NCBI GenBank assembly: GCA_023229385.1
Contig: JALNZI010000005.1
Span: 40,800-104,799, forward strand
Direction of reading: 5' to 3'
DNA from: Candidatus Omnitrophota bacterium
GTDB taxonomy: Bacteria > Omnitrophota > Gorgyraeia > Gygaellales > Profunditerraquicolaceae
DNA length: 64,000 nucleotides
The position numbers were made by a program, and so were the translations under genes. Position 1 is the stretch's first letter; every line of letters begins with the position of its first letter. Under the pieces are notes generated by a model, which was not told the DNA's origin, did no database searches, and worked only from the letters and a program-made list of their open reading frames with translations. Positions 1-8,390 of this stretch are shown here, one piece after another.

Positions 1-1
1 T

Positions 2-217
2 GTAATAGAAGAAACTAAGAGATTACCAAAATTAGAGAAAGATACACTTCTTCCTATATTAAAAGATGAATTTATAAATAAAGGAGAGTTAATAAACTTA
101 ACATTTCCAGCATCAATAGAGAAAGATGAAAAAATTAAAATTGGAAGTGTTTATTATAATTCAGTAAAAGATACGATTAGAATAAAGAAAAAGAGTGGTT
201 GGACTAATCTAATTTAA
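2..217 (+). CDS. C-terminal end of a virion appendage/fibre-like protein (partial)
   Basis: The reading frame is open from the left edge and ends with TAA at 215-217, giving the last 71 residues of a protein whose start lies outside the window. The final residues read GSVYYNS then a basic stretch and SGWTNLI. I have often seen this kind of ending (G-x-YYN then a short strand and W) in phage fibre and head-decoration proteins, so a fibre or head-fibre role is an inference. The next gene starts 3 nt after its stop on the same strand, so it is probably part of the same late operon. The frame is certain and the function is weak. Confidence 0.55.
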   Translation, partial: VIEETKRLPKLEKDTLLPILKDEFINKGELINLTFPASIEKDEKIKIGSVYYNSVKDTIRIKKKSGWTNLI

Positions 218-220
218 AAT

Positions 221-2110
221 ATGACTACTACGTCTTCACAATATAGAGACAACTACCCAAACAATATAGAGGCTCCCCAAAGAGTTTATGTTCAGTACTC
301 TCAAGATATTAGTTTTGATTATAGTACTGGTAAATATCCTCTTGGAGAAACTTTTGAAGGTTTCATATGGGAAAATGTCTATATTCCAGTTCAGCATACT
401 TTAGGTGATTTAACTCTAGGTAGACATACCTGGATGAGGTGGCGAATTGGGGAAAAAGAATCTTGGACTCTTCCAATGAGATTGACAGATTCAATATTAA
501 ATATTGAAACTACAACTATTGAGTATGAGACTAACCCAAATCAAATAAAATTTAAATTTAAATATACTCTTAATACAGGACAAGTTGTTTATTCTGAGTA
601 TATGTATATTCCCATGCCTGAAGATGGTAGAGGAATTCTCAATTCGCAAATCACGAATAACAACTTAATTCTTACTTATACTGATAATACAACTCAAAAT
701 GTTGGGAGGGTAGTCGGGTTTGATGGAACAGGAGTTCCAATAGGTACAACTGATTATAATATTTTAATAAGCTTAAATGATGAACCTCAATGGATCACAT
801 TAATTTCACAATTAAATAACAATTTAACTGGGGCATTACCAATTATTTATAATAATGGAAACTACTCTCATTCTAATGTTGATGGATATAGACATATTCC
901 AATTGGAGGTAATCTTAATGATTCATTAACAACAAATGGGTTAGGAAATTATACTTGGCAAAGTATGATTCCTTATACAGCTATAAATGATTTAGCTGGA
1001 TCTGGAGATACAACTTTATTATGGAGTGCTGATAAATTAACTAATGTTTTTAATACATTAAGTACTTTTGGTATTAAATATTCACTTAGTTTATATTCTG
1101 AATTAGCATTAATAACTGATCCAGATGAAGGTGATTTAGCAGTTATAACTGCTGATCCATTATATCCGAATAGACCAGTATTCAAATATATATCTAGTAA
1201 TTGGGTAAGTTTCTTTGATTTAGATGCTGCACATAATCATAACGATTTATATTATACCAAAACAGAACTAAGTACATCTGGTGGAGGAGTTCAAATTGAT
1301 TGGGGCAATATTATAAATGTTCCATCATCATTAGGGGGATGGTTCATAACAGATGGTACAAGTACTACTGAAGTATCTGGTGGGGAAACATTAACTATAT
1401 CTGCTGGTGCAGGCATATTGGCAACATTAACTGGTAATACATTAGCTTTAATTGCTTCTTATATAGAAGGACAAGGCATTACTATTTCTGGAAATACAAT
1501 TAGTCATTATAACACATCTAATATAACCAATACAGCTAATACTCTTGGACAGGTAATTCAAAACTTAGCATTCGATGAATTCGGTCATGCCATAACTAAA
1601 AGTTCAATTAATTTAGATACCAGATATTCATTATTAACACACTCACATTCCACATTGACTAGAGGAACTGGTTTAACTGGAAGTAATTATAATGGATCTT
1701 CTGGAACAACTTGGAATGTTTCTTTTGCTGGAACAGGATCTGCCAATACTGTAGCCAGAAGTGATCATAATCATGATGGTGGAAGTTCTGCTATCCTAAG
1801 CTATTGGGGAAGTTCTGGGCATATTTATGCTGATTGGTACACAGATTCTTACATGAATCAAGTTAATCTTAATAATGGTTCAGTTATGTTGTGGGGATAT
1901 TTACGTAAAAATGGAGCAAATAGTAATGAAGTAAATATTAATTCTACCAATCCACTTCCCCCAAATGCACTTGTTTCGATAAGACTAATTAATTCTTTAG
2001 GTTTGACAAATATATTTAAATTATATCCAAACGGTATGATGAGTATGACAGGCCCTTTTTATGGAGGAGAGATGTTTGAATTTAGTATTACTTATTATCT
2101 TTATCAGTAA
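221..2110 (+). CDS. Tail fibre / receptor-binding protein 1
   Basis: A 629-residue protein, Gly/Ser/Thr/Asn-rich and beta-strand-rich, typical of trimeric phage fibres. Residues about 7-170 (YRDNYP, then FDYSTGKYP, then VGRH-like and W-rich strands) are clearly related to the N-terminus of the next gene. This suggests a common domain that anchors both proteins to the tail. The middle contains HNHND and ARSDHNHDGG, His-rich loops of the type that bind metal at the axis of fibre trimers. The C-terminal part (about 520-629) is probably the receptor-binding tip. It starts 3 nt after the previous stop and is followed after 5 nt by its paralogue. The role in host adsorption is inferred from composition, position and duplication. 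Confidence 0.7.
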   Translation: MTTTSSQYRDNYPNNIEAPQRVYVQYSQDISFDYSTGKYPLGETFEGFIWENVYIPVQHTLGDLTLGRHTWMRWRIGEKESWTLPMRLTDSILNIETTTIEYETNPNQIKFKFKYTLNTGQVVYSEYMYIPMPEDGRGILNSQITNNNLILTYTDNTTQNVGRVVGFDGTGVPIGTTDYNILISLNDEPQWITLISQLNNNLTGALPIIYNNGNYSHSNVDGYRHIPIGGNLNDSLTTNGLGNYTWQSMIPYTAINDLAGSGDTTLLWSADKLTNVFNTLSTFGIKYSLSLYSELALITDPDEGDLAVITADPLYPNRPVFKYISSNWVSFFDLDAAHNHNDLYYTKTELSTSGGGVQIDWGNIINVPSSLGGWFITDGTSTTEVSGGETLTISAGAGILATLTGNTLALIASYIEGQGITISGNTISHYNTSNITNTANTLGQVIQNLAFDEFGHAITKSSINLDTRYSLLTHSHSTLTRGTGLTGSNYNGSSGTTWNVSFAGTGSANTVARSDHNHDGGSSAILSYWGSSGHIYADWYTDSYMNQVNLNNGSVMLWGYLRKNGANSNEVNINSTNPLPPNALVSIRLINSLGLTNIFKLYPNGMMSMTGPFYGGEMFEFSITYYLYQ

Positions 2111-2115
2111 CAATT

Positions 2116-5013
2116 ATGACGATATACAGAGACAATTATCCTTCTAATATAGAAAGCCCACAGAAATTATTTATAGAATATTCTCATGATATTGCATTTG
2201 ATTATTCTACAGGAAGATATCCAGATGGAACAGAATCACAATGGCATTGGGAAAATAATTATATTCCAATTGTTCATCAAATAAATGGTTTACAAGTAGG
2301 TAGACATGAATGGATGCGTATTAAAGTAGGAGAACCTGCATTTTGGACATATCCAATTAGAATGTCTGCTAATATAACTAATATTCAAACTATTGAAAGC
2401 GAAATAGAAGAAGAAACTGGAGAATTTAGTTTCACTATTAAATTAACATTTGAAGATGGTTCTACTAAAGAATCTGATCCAATTACAATTAAAAATGGAG
2501 TAGATGGTGTTGAAATAGTATCTTCTCAAATCAATGAAGATGGATATTTAATTATAACATATTCGGATGGAAGGGTAGAAAATGCTGGAATGGCAAAAGG
2601 TTCAGATTCTACTGGAATACCTTTAACTGGACCAGATGATTCAGTGTTATCTATAAGTGGAAATATTCCAGTTTGGATTATGCCATTACAAGTATTAAAT
2701 GCCTCTTTAATAGCTAACACACCTTTAACATATGATATAAATACTGGTGATTTAGAAATAAATCAAGCTGATACAGATACAGATGGATATTTATCTTCTA
2801 CAGATTGGAATACCTTTAATAATAAAATAGACAATACACATCCAGCTAATAGTATCACAAATACTGATATAACTAATTTAGGAAACTTATCTGGTACAAA
2901 TACAGGAGATGTAAATGTAACATATCAAACATTAGTTAGTTCAGCATCAATATCAATGAATATTGAAAATGGGCTTAATGCTAAATTAAATTTAGCTCAT
3001 AATGCTACTTTAACTTTAACTGGATTGGCGAGTGGTGATGAAGGAAATATAGAAGTTATACAAGGAGCTACAGATTATACATTGGCATTAATTCCAACAC
3101 CATATGTTTTAAATGATGGTGGAAGCACTATTGAATTATTATCTGGGGCAGGTAATGTAACTGTAATATCGTATTCATATGATGGTACAACTTTATTGGT
3201 TACTTATAATAAATTATCCGAAGAAACAGACCCAGTATTTACAGCATGGTTATTATTAACACCTCCGGCTTATCCTGAGGATATACCTACATCACTATCA
3301 GAATTATCAGAAGATTCTACCCATAGAACTGTTACTGATGCAGAGAAATCGGCATGGAATAGTTATAAAGAAATAATCAACTGCTATATAGTAGGCTCAA
3401 CACCATTAGCATCTGATTGGCTAAGCTTAACAGTTGGCGGAGCAACATTAACGCCTGCAACTGAAAAGATATACATAATTCTAACAGCTGGGGATTATGC
3501 TAATACTCAGTATCGGTGGGATGGAAGTAGTGCTTATGTAAGTTTTGGAGGTGGTACAACTTTTAATTTAGCTACTGCAATCCATGCAGCCACAGCAGAA
3601 ACAGAAATATTAGATGCAGATGAACTTCCATTCTGGAAAGCAGTTGGAACGGCATTAAGGAAAATTACATGGACAAATATCAAGACCACATTAGGCGCTG
3701 GTTTAGCCTTCTTATCTTCTGCAATTACAATCAAGGGTAGTTCTACGGGGAAAACTGCTTTGGCTAGTGCTAATACTGGTGCAAATGATTATACTGCTAC
3801 ATTTCCTGCTAAGAATATCACCGTTGCTGGATTGGATGATATTACAGGTGGTGGATACGATGCAACAATAGGCACAGGTGGTCAATATGCAACAATATTG
3901 TCAGCACAAACAACATTAGGTCGTGATTGTATTTTAAAGGCAGTCGGTAATATTGCAGACCCAGGAGCATTAACTACAATAGGATATAGGGTTATTGTTA
4001 ATTTGAACGGATATAGCATGACCTTTACAAACAATAGGGTGACTGTAACATCTGGCAAGTATCTTGAGTGTTATAATGGGATAATTACCTTAGATGGAAA
4101 TCCCGCAAATATTGTTTTTAGTTGTACAAGTATACAAGATTTGTACATGCATGATTTGACGGTTAATTGTGCTCAAACTGCATCAAATTGCCCATTCATG
4201 TATAACGGTCGTGTTGAAAGATTACTTGGTATCTGTAGCACTAATCAGACGCAAACATTTTTAGCTTCTAATAATGGATATGGTTTCATAGGATGGGCAA
4301 AAAATATAATATTGAAAGTTACAAACGAATTGGCGGCTATGTGTATAGGTTGCAATGGATACATAGAGGACTTGACAGTTGTATATGGCAACGTTGCACT
4401 ATCTACGAGTGGTGTTATTTGGATGTATTCAGAAGCTACAGAAAGGCCCGCGATAAAAAAATTAACTAATATTTCGGGGGTGGCGTTAACTGTTATGTGT
4501 TACTATGGAGTATTAGAATTAGCAACAGGAACGAATATTACAATTAAGTTAGCAAATGGGGTTATTGGATTTACGGTAAAAGATTCTATTTTAAAAGCAA
4601 TCACAAAACAGGCGGGTACTTCGGGAACTTTGAAAGTTATTGGTACGTCTGTGGTTGATGCTATTGATTTAACTCAAGCAGATAGAAATATTGCATTAGA
4701 TATGGATAGCAGAAGTTCTTTAACTTCAAATCTTTCTATTAATAGTTTGTGTAATATAGAAGGTAGTATTGGAGGTTCTTTGGTTATTACAGGTAATTCC
4801 AATCAAATAAAACCTGGGACAAGAATTGTTGGAATAACAAACATATTAGGAAATTATAATAATGTTCAGGCAGCATTCTTGGAATCAGTAATTACATTAC
4901 TTGCAACTGGTGCTGGTTCGGCGTATAACGATATTAGTCATTGCTACTTAAATGCCAGCTATGTTGACAACAATAGTCCGTCTACAAATACATTTACAAA
5001 CAACAGACCCTGA
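2116..5013 (+). CDS. Tail fibre / tailspike-like protein 2 with beta-helix C-terminus
   Basis: A 965-residue protein. Residues 1-170 (YRDNYPSNIE, FDYSTGRYP, GRHEWMR) parallel the preceding fibre, so the attachment domain is duplicated while the distal parts differ. Residues about 250-370 form a strand-rich spacer. From about residue 580 to the end, short repetitive strands with stacked Asn, Ile and Val resemble a right-handed parallel beta-helix, as in tailspikes and polysaccharide-binding proteins. No catalytic residues can be assigned by eye. From about 3,350 onward the base composition is visibly less AT-rich than in the rest of the window, which suggests that the distal part was acquired. 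The stop overlaps the start of the next gene (TGATG), so they are translationally coupled. Confidence 0.7.
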   Translation: MTIYRDNYPSNIESPQKLFIEYSHDIAFDYSTGRYPDGTESQWHWENNYIPIVHQINGLQVGRHEWMRIKVGEPAFWTYPIRMSANITNIQTIESEIEEETGEFSFTIKLTFEDGSTKESDPITIKNGVDGVEIVSSQINEDGYLIITYSDGRVENAGMAKGSDSTGIPLTGPDDSVLSISGNIPVWIMPLQVLNASLIANTPLTYDINTGDLEINQADTDTDGYLSSTDWNTFNNKIDNTHPANSITNTDITNLGNLSGTNTGDVNVTYQTLVSSASISMNIENGLNAKLNLAHNATLTLTGLASGDEGNIEVIQGATDYTLALIPTPYVLNDGGSTIELLSGAGNVTVISYSYDGTTLLVTYNKLSEETDPVFTAWLLLTPPAYPEDIPTSLSELSEDSTHRTVTDAEKSAWNSYKEIINCYIVGSTPLASDWLSLTVGGATLTPATEKIYIILTAGDYANTQYRWDGSSAYVSFGGGTTFNLATAIHAATAETEILDADELPFWKAVGTALRKITWTNIKTTLGAGLAFLSSAITIKGSSTGKTALASANTGANDYTATFPAKNITVAGLDDITGGGYDATIGTGGQYATILSAQTTLGRDCILKAVGNIADPGALTTIGYRVIVNLNGYSMTFTNNRVTVTSGKYLECYNGIITLDGNPANIVFSCTSIQDLYMHDLTVNCAQTASNCPFMYNGRVERLLGICSTNQTQTFLASNNGYGFIGWAKNIILKVTNELAAMCIGCNGYIEDLTVVYGNVALSTSGVIWMYSEATERPAIKKLTNISGVALTVMCYYGVLELATGTNITIKLANGVIGFTVKDSILKAITKQAGTSGTLKVIGTSVVDAIDLTQADRNIALDMDSRSSLTSNLSINSLCNIEGSIGGSLVITGNSNQIKPGTRIVGITNILGNYNNVQAAFLESVITLLATGAGSAYNDISHCYLNASYVDNNSPSTNTFTNNRP

Positions 5014-6356
5014 TGGAATTATATAAATATAGTTGGTATAGAGGTAGTGTTGATATTGCAGACAAAAGGTTTATGGGCGTGGTGTGGAATCACCAACTTA
5101 ATTCGTGGACAATACTTGCAAATACCTATAATTTTCCAGGTCAAGGGGCAATTTCACCGTGGTTATATTTAACGACTGATTTTGAAAATTTCACAGATTA
5201 TCAAGCAACACCATTCTATTGGGATGGCAATAGTTACTGTTCCCCTGTTCATTTAATTTTTGATGCAGATATTTCAAAATGGATTCTTGTATATTTTGGA
5301 CCTCATGGAAGTGGCGGAGAATCGATAGCAATTGCAATTGGTGATGATATTGATAGTCTGGCTAATGTACATACTGATTATGTACTTAAGCCTAATGTTT
5401 CACCTGCACCGACAGGTTCTATATCCCTATTCCCTGGCGGATTTATGAAGGTAGGTTCAACATACTGGATGGTTGTAGACATTTCTTATACTTCAACTAC
5501 ACGTGTGTATGAAAAGAGATTATATAGCTCTACTAACCTAATTAATTGGACATTTGATAGTATATTCATCCCACCTATTACTTTGGATTGGGATGATTCT
5601 AGCAGGTATAATGGTAACTGGATATATGCAGATGGATTATATTATTATTTTTATGGTGGAAATCGTGGGGGCTACTCCCTAGATAGAAAGATAGGCTATG
5701 CAATGTGTGCAACAATTAACGGCACCTATAAGAAAATGGGAATGATTTTAGATCCTCCTTTGGAGGCAAAAAACCCTGTAATATTTTACAATCCTTTTAC
5801 TGAAAAACATGAATTATTTTTCAACGAAATAACCGAGTTTCAGGGGCAATGGAACTCCAGAAAAGCACTAACTTATACAAATATGGGACAAGACAAAGAA
5901 ATCAATAATAAACAGCAAACACTAGGTTTGTACAACTATCAAAGTTCAACGCCTGGGGATGCTGTAGGTGATACAAGAAAAGGTACTATTAACGGATGGT
6001 TTCAGGAAGAAACTTGTACAAACGCACATGCCACAAAGGGGGATGGAACGTGGGTTGTGACTGAAGCAAAGAAGACAATATCATTGATTGATTCAAACGT
6101 GTTAGAGGGCGCGGGAAGTTATGTTGACTTGCCCGCCGGAAAATCAGGAATCGGGCAGATTCAATTAGGAACTGAAAGAACTTGGTTTGATTTCACCGTT
6201 GACGGCGTTGTAACATTGATTAACAATTCTGCAAATGTTTCAACCAGTTCTGAAGATGCAAAGCTTATAGTTAGGGATGCTGGCACAAACGTAAGGATAG
6301 TAAACGAACTTGGTTCTACGTTAATTGCAACAATTATAATTAATTATACATTGTGA
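5013..6356 (+). CDS. Five-bladed beta-propeller protein, glycoside-hydrolase (GH43/GH32-like) fold
   Basis: A 447-residue protein. Residues about 1-300 have the recurring W/Y-rich blade pattern of the GH43/62/32/68 propellers: a strand around SKWILVYFG, YWMVVDISY followed by LYSSTNLINWTFD, then ADGLYYYFYGGN with IGYAM, and finally AKNPVIFYNPFTEKHELFF. Such enzymes cleave polysaccharides. On a phage tail one would expect a capsule depolymerase or sugar-binding module, but I cannot confirm the catalytic acids. Residues about 320-447 look like a fibre C-terminal beta-sandwich (LPAGKSG, then RTWFDFTVDG). It is coupled to the upstream fibre by TGATG and to the next gene by GTGA. G+C is clearly above the phage average, so recent transfer is likely. 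Confidence 0.6.
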   Translation: MELYKYSWYRGSVDIADKRFMGVVWNHQLNSWTILANTYNFPGQGAISPWLYLTTDFENFTDYQATPFYWDGNSYCSPVHLIFDADISKWILVYFGPHGSGGESIAIAIGDDIDSLANVHTDYVLKPNVSPAPTGSISLFPGGFMKVGSTYWMVVDISYTSTTRVYEKRLYSSTNLINWTFDSIFIPPITLDWDDSSRYNGNWIYADGLYYYFYGGNRGGYSLDRKIGYAMCATINGTYKKMGMILDPPLEAKNPVIFYNPFTEKHELFFNEITEFQGQWNSRKALTYTNMGQDKEINNKQQTLGLYNYQSSTPGDAVGDTRKGTINGWFQEETCTNAHATKGDGTWVVTEAKKTISLIDSNVLEGAGSYVDLPAGKSGIGQIQLGTERTWFDFTVDGVVTLINNSANVSTSSEDAKLIVRDAGTNVRIVNELGSTLIATIIINYTL

Positions 6357-6553
6357 GACAAAAGACATGGAATATAAGAGGTATGTGGGATTTAGTTGTT
6401 ACGTTTAAGGATAATGCAGATTTGGGGGGTGGAATGGGGCAAATTGCAACATCTGACTTTGACGGTAGTATACACTTATCATCGGGGGGCTATACTAAAG
6501 TAAATAATTTAATCTATGAAAGAATGATAACAAGTCTTTTTAAAGAAGAATAA
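6353..6553 (+). CDS. Small protein after the fibre cluster, unknown function
   Basis: A 66-residue protein with a GTG start whose GTGA overlaps the stop of the propeller gene. This is the same coupling style used elsewhere in this operon. It contains a Gly-rich turn (LGGGMGQ) and SSGGY, and no recognisable motif. The position directly after a tail-fibre/propeller gene would fit a fibre accessory protein, but nothing in the sequence proves it. It shares the raised G+C of the two preceding genes, so it may have moved with them. The following 98 bases before the next gene contain no convincing gene. Confidence 0.5.
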   Translation: MRQKTWNIRGMWDLVVTFKDNADLGGGMGQIATSDFDGSIHLSSGGYTKVNNLIYERMITSLFKEE

Positions 6554-6651
6554 TTTAAACTTAAATACTAAAAAAATGAAACAGTATAATCCTAACATTA
6601 ATAACCTTCATTGGAGGAATAATACATAAAAAGCAAATTAAAATATAACAA

Positions 6652-7320
6652 ATGGAATTAAGTTATTATATATCAGAAATAAGGCAATCCTTACCAAAAG
6701 ATTGGCCAGACATATCTGCTAGAATGATTATCAGATTAATAAATGAGTTTAGAACTGTTTATATTAAAAATCATTATAATCAGAATAGAAGTTTTGATAG
6801 AGGGCTGATGCAAACTATTAATATTGCAGTTGGACCTGTATCTCAATCAACTATTTCATATATAAATAGTTCTAATAGGATATTAAAGTCTTATCAACCT
6901 ATTCCCAGATTAATTAAAATTTCTCATAGAGATTTAATTACCAATATTAGGAATGCAAATATATTGTCAGAGGAGTACAATTATGTGACCAAGGACGAAG
7001 CAATTTATGCTGGAAGTGGTAAAGTTAATACTAAAGATATATTCGTGTTTATAGACCATGAAACAGATGATTATTTATATATTAAATTAAAGAAAGAGAA
7101 TCCCAAATTAGCATTGTTAACTCATATTAGTATTCAGGGTATATTTGAGAATCCTTTAGATTGTAAGACATTACAATTTGGAGATGAATATGTTGATGAT
7201 TTTGATTACGAGTATCCTATGACAGATACTATTTGGGGATATATTAAATCAAGTATTTTACAAGATGGATTAAGAGTTATTCAAAGTAATGAATTAGATG
7301 ATAAAGAAAAAAAGGTCTAA
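6652..7320 (+). CDS. Tail ring / adaptor structural protein (crAss-like)
   Basis: A 222-residue protein with an N-terminal helical segment (YYISEIRQSLP, then ISARMIIRLINEFR) followed by a strand-rich middle. In crAss-like phages a protein of this size and N-terminal pattern lies just before the IHF-like and tail tubular genes and forms one of the rings below the portal. I assign it by that context and by resemblance from memory, not by a decisive motif. Its 3' end overlaps the next gene by 23 nt. The acidic, charged C-terminus ends at KEKKV. An alternative is a P22 gp4-like accessory factor. Confidence 0.5.
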   Translation: MELSYYISEIRQSLPKDWPDISARMIIRLINEFRTVYIKNHYNQNRSFDRGLMQTINIAVGPVSQSTISYINSSNRILKSYQPIPRLIKISHRDLITNIRNANILSEEYNYVTKDEAIYAGSGKVNTKDIFVFIDHETDDYLYIKLKKENPKLALLTHISIQGIFENPLDCKTLQFGDEYVDDFDYEYPMTDTIWGYIKSSILQDGLRVIQSNELDDKEKKV

Positions 7321-7795
7321 GTATAAACATGATTATGGATTAGAACATGTTTACAAGTTTTATAAATTGAGATATGAGAATATCATAGATTATAAAAAGT
7401 TTACAACTATTATTAATGCGTTTAACAATAAGGTAATTCAAAAGTTATATGAAGGAGAATATATAAGTTTACCTTATTCATTGGGAGATTTATTTATTTA
7501 CAAATTTAAACCAAGGTTAAAGTTTGATGAGAATGGTGAAGTTATTCCTAAACGAGGTGTTATTGATTATAAAGCAACTAAAGAATTATGGAAAGAATAT
7601 CCAGAATTAGCTCATATTAAAAGAGTTTGTTATGATAACTTTCATACTGATAAATATAAGTTCAGTATAAGATGGAAAAGATACCATACTGTAAGGGTAC
7701 ATAAATTATATAATTTTATTCCTGCCAGAGCATTCAAAAGGAATTTGGCAGTATATTTAAGAGAACATCCAAATCAAAATTATTATGATAGGTAA
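7298..7795 (+). CDS. HU/IHF-fold structural protein of the tail module
   Basis: A 165-residue, strongly basic protein. Residues about 35-75 follow the HU/IHF plan: two helices (FTTIINAFNNKVIQKLYEGE) then LPYSLGDLFIYKFKPR, which matches the 'G-x-x-v-x-L-x-x-(F/L)G-x-F' turn and first beta-ribbon strand of HU. crAss-like phages are known to encode IHF-like proteins in the middle of the tail genes. There they are thought to be virion ring components rather than chromosome organisers. The C-terminus (KRYHTVRVHKLY and RAFKRNLA) is a basic extension that HU lacks. It overlaps both neighbours (23 nt and 11 nt), so it is translated with them. Confidence 0.55.
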   Translation: MIKKKRSKYKHDYGLEHVYKFYKLRYENIIDYKKFTTIINAFNNKVIQKLYEGEYISLPYSLGDLFIYKFKPRLKFDENGEVIPKRGVIDYKATKELWKEYPELAHIKRVCYDNFHTDKYKFSIRWKRYHTVRVHKLYNFIPARAFKRNLAVYLREHPNQNYYDR

Positions 7796-8390
7796 TTATA
7801 TCACAATAGATAGAATAATTGAAAAGATAAATAGGTTCAAAATTCCTGGTGGATATTGGAATATTGAGGAATTAAAGGAATGGACTTACGATGCTTTAAG
7901 TGCAATTAATGATAAAACTGCTCGTGTAAGAGCAAGTCAATTAGTTGAAATTGTAGATAATAAAGCAATGGTTCCCGCTGATGTAGAAGCTATTGATACT
8001 GTCATTAACTCTTCTGGTAAACCTATTCAGGAAGTATTACCTCATAGAGATTTGGATGAAGGAACTTACTTAATAAGTAATGGATTTATCTATACTAATT
8101 TTGATTCTGGTAAAGATAATATAACAATTAATTATTTTACTGTTCCATTAGATGAAAATGGTAATCCTTTAATTCCAGATAATAGATTATATATATCTGC
8201 AATAGAAGCTTTTTTACAATACATGATAAGTAAAAGAGCTTTCATGCAAGGTAAGATTTTAGCACAACAATTACAAATGGTTGAGCAAGAGTGGTTATTT
8301 TATTTACCTGCTGCCATTAATTCACAGAAGATGGATATCATGAAAGATCCAAATAGATTTGGTAGAATGCATAATAAATTTATACACTAA
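7785..8390 (+). CDS. Tail tubular / head-tail adaptor protein (T7 gp11 or P22 gp4-like)
   Basis: A 201-residue protein. It starts with a helical region (ITIDRIIEKINRF, then WNIEELKEWTYDALSAI), followed by strands (KAMVPADVEAIDTVI) and a long C-terminal helix (ISAIEAFLQYMISKRAF, then QQLQMVEQEW). This helix-sandwich-helix plan is that of podovirus tail tubular A / adaptor proteins, which sit between portal and tail hub. The position, directly before the large gp10-like protein, is the usual one in crAss-like phages. The stop overlaps the next start (TAATG). Function is inferred from fold plan and neighbourhood. Confidence 0.6.
   Translation: MIGNYITIDRIIEKINRFKIPGGYWNIEELKEWTYDALSAINDKTARVRASQLVEIVDNKAMVPADVEAIDTVINSSGKPIQEVLPHRDLDEGTYLISNGFIYTNFDSGKDNITINYFTVPLDENGNPLIPDNRLYISAIEAFLQYMISKRAFMQGKILAQQLQMVEQEWLFYLPAAINSQKMDIMKDPNRFGRMHNKFIH

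Noticed and set aside
6576..6629. 17-codon frame (MKQYNPNINNLHWRNNT) in the gap before the ring protein gene
   Set aside because: It begins with a good ATG but is too short to judge, with no overlap or motif to support it.
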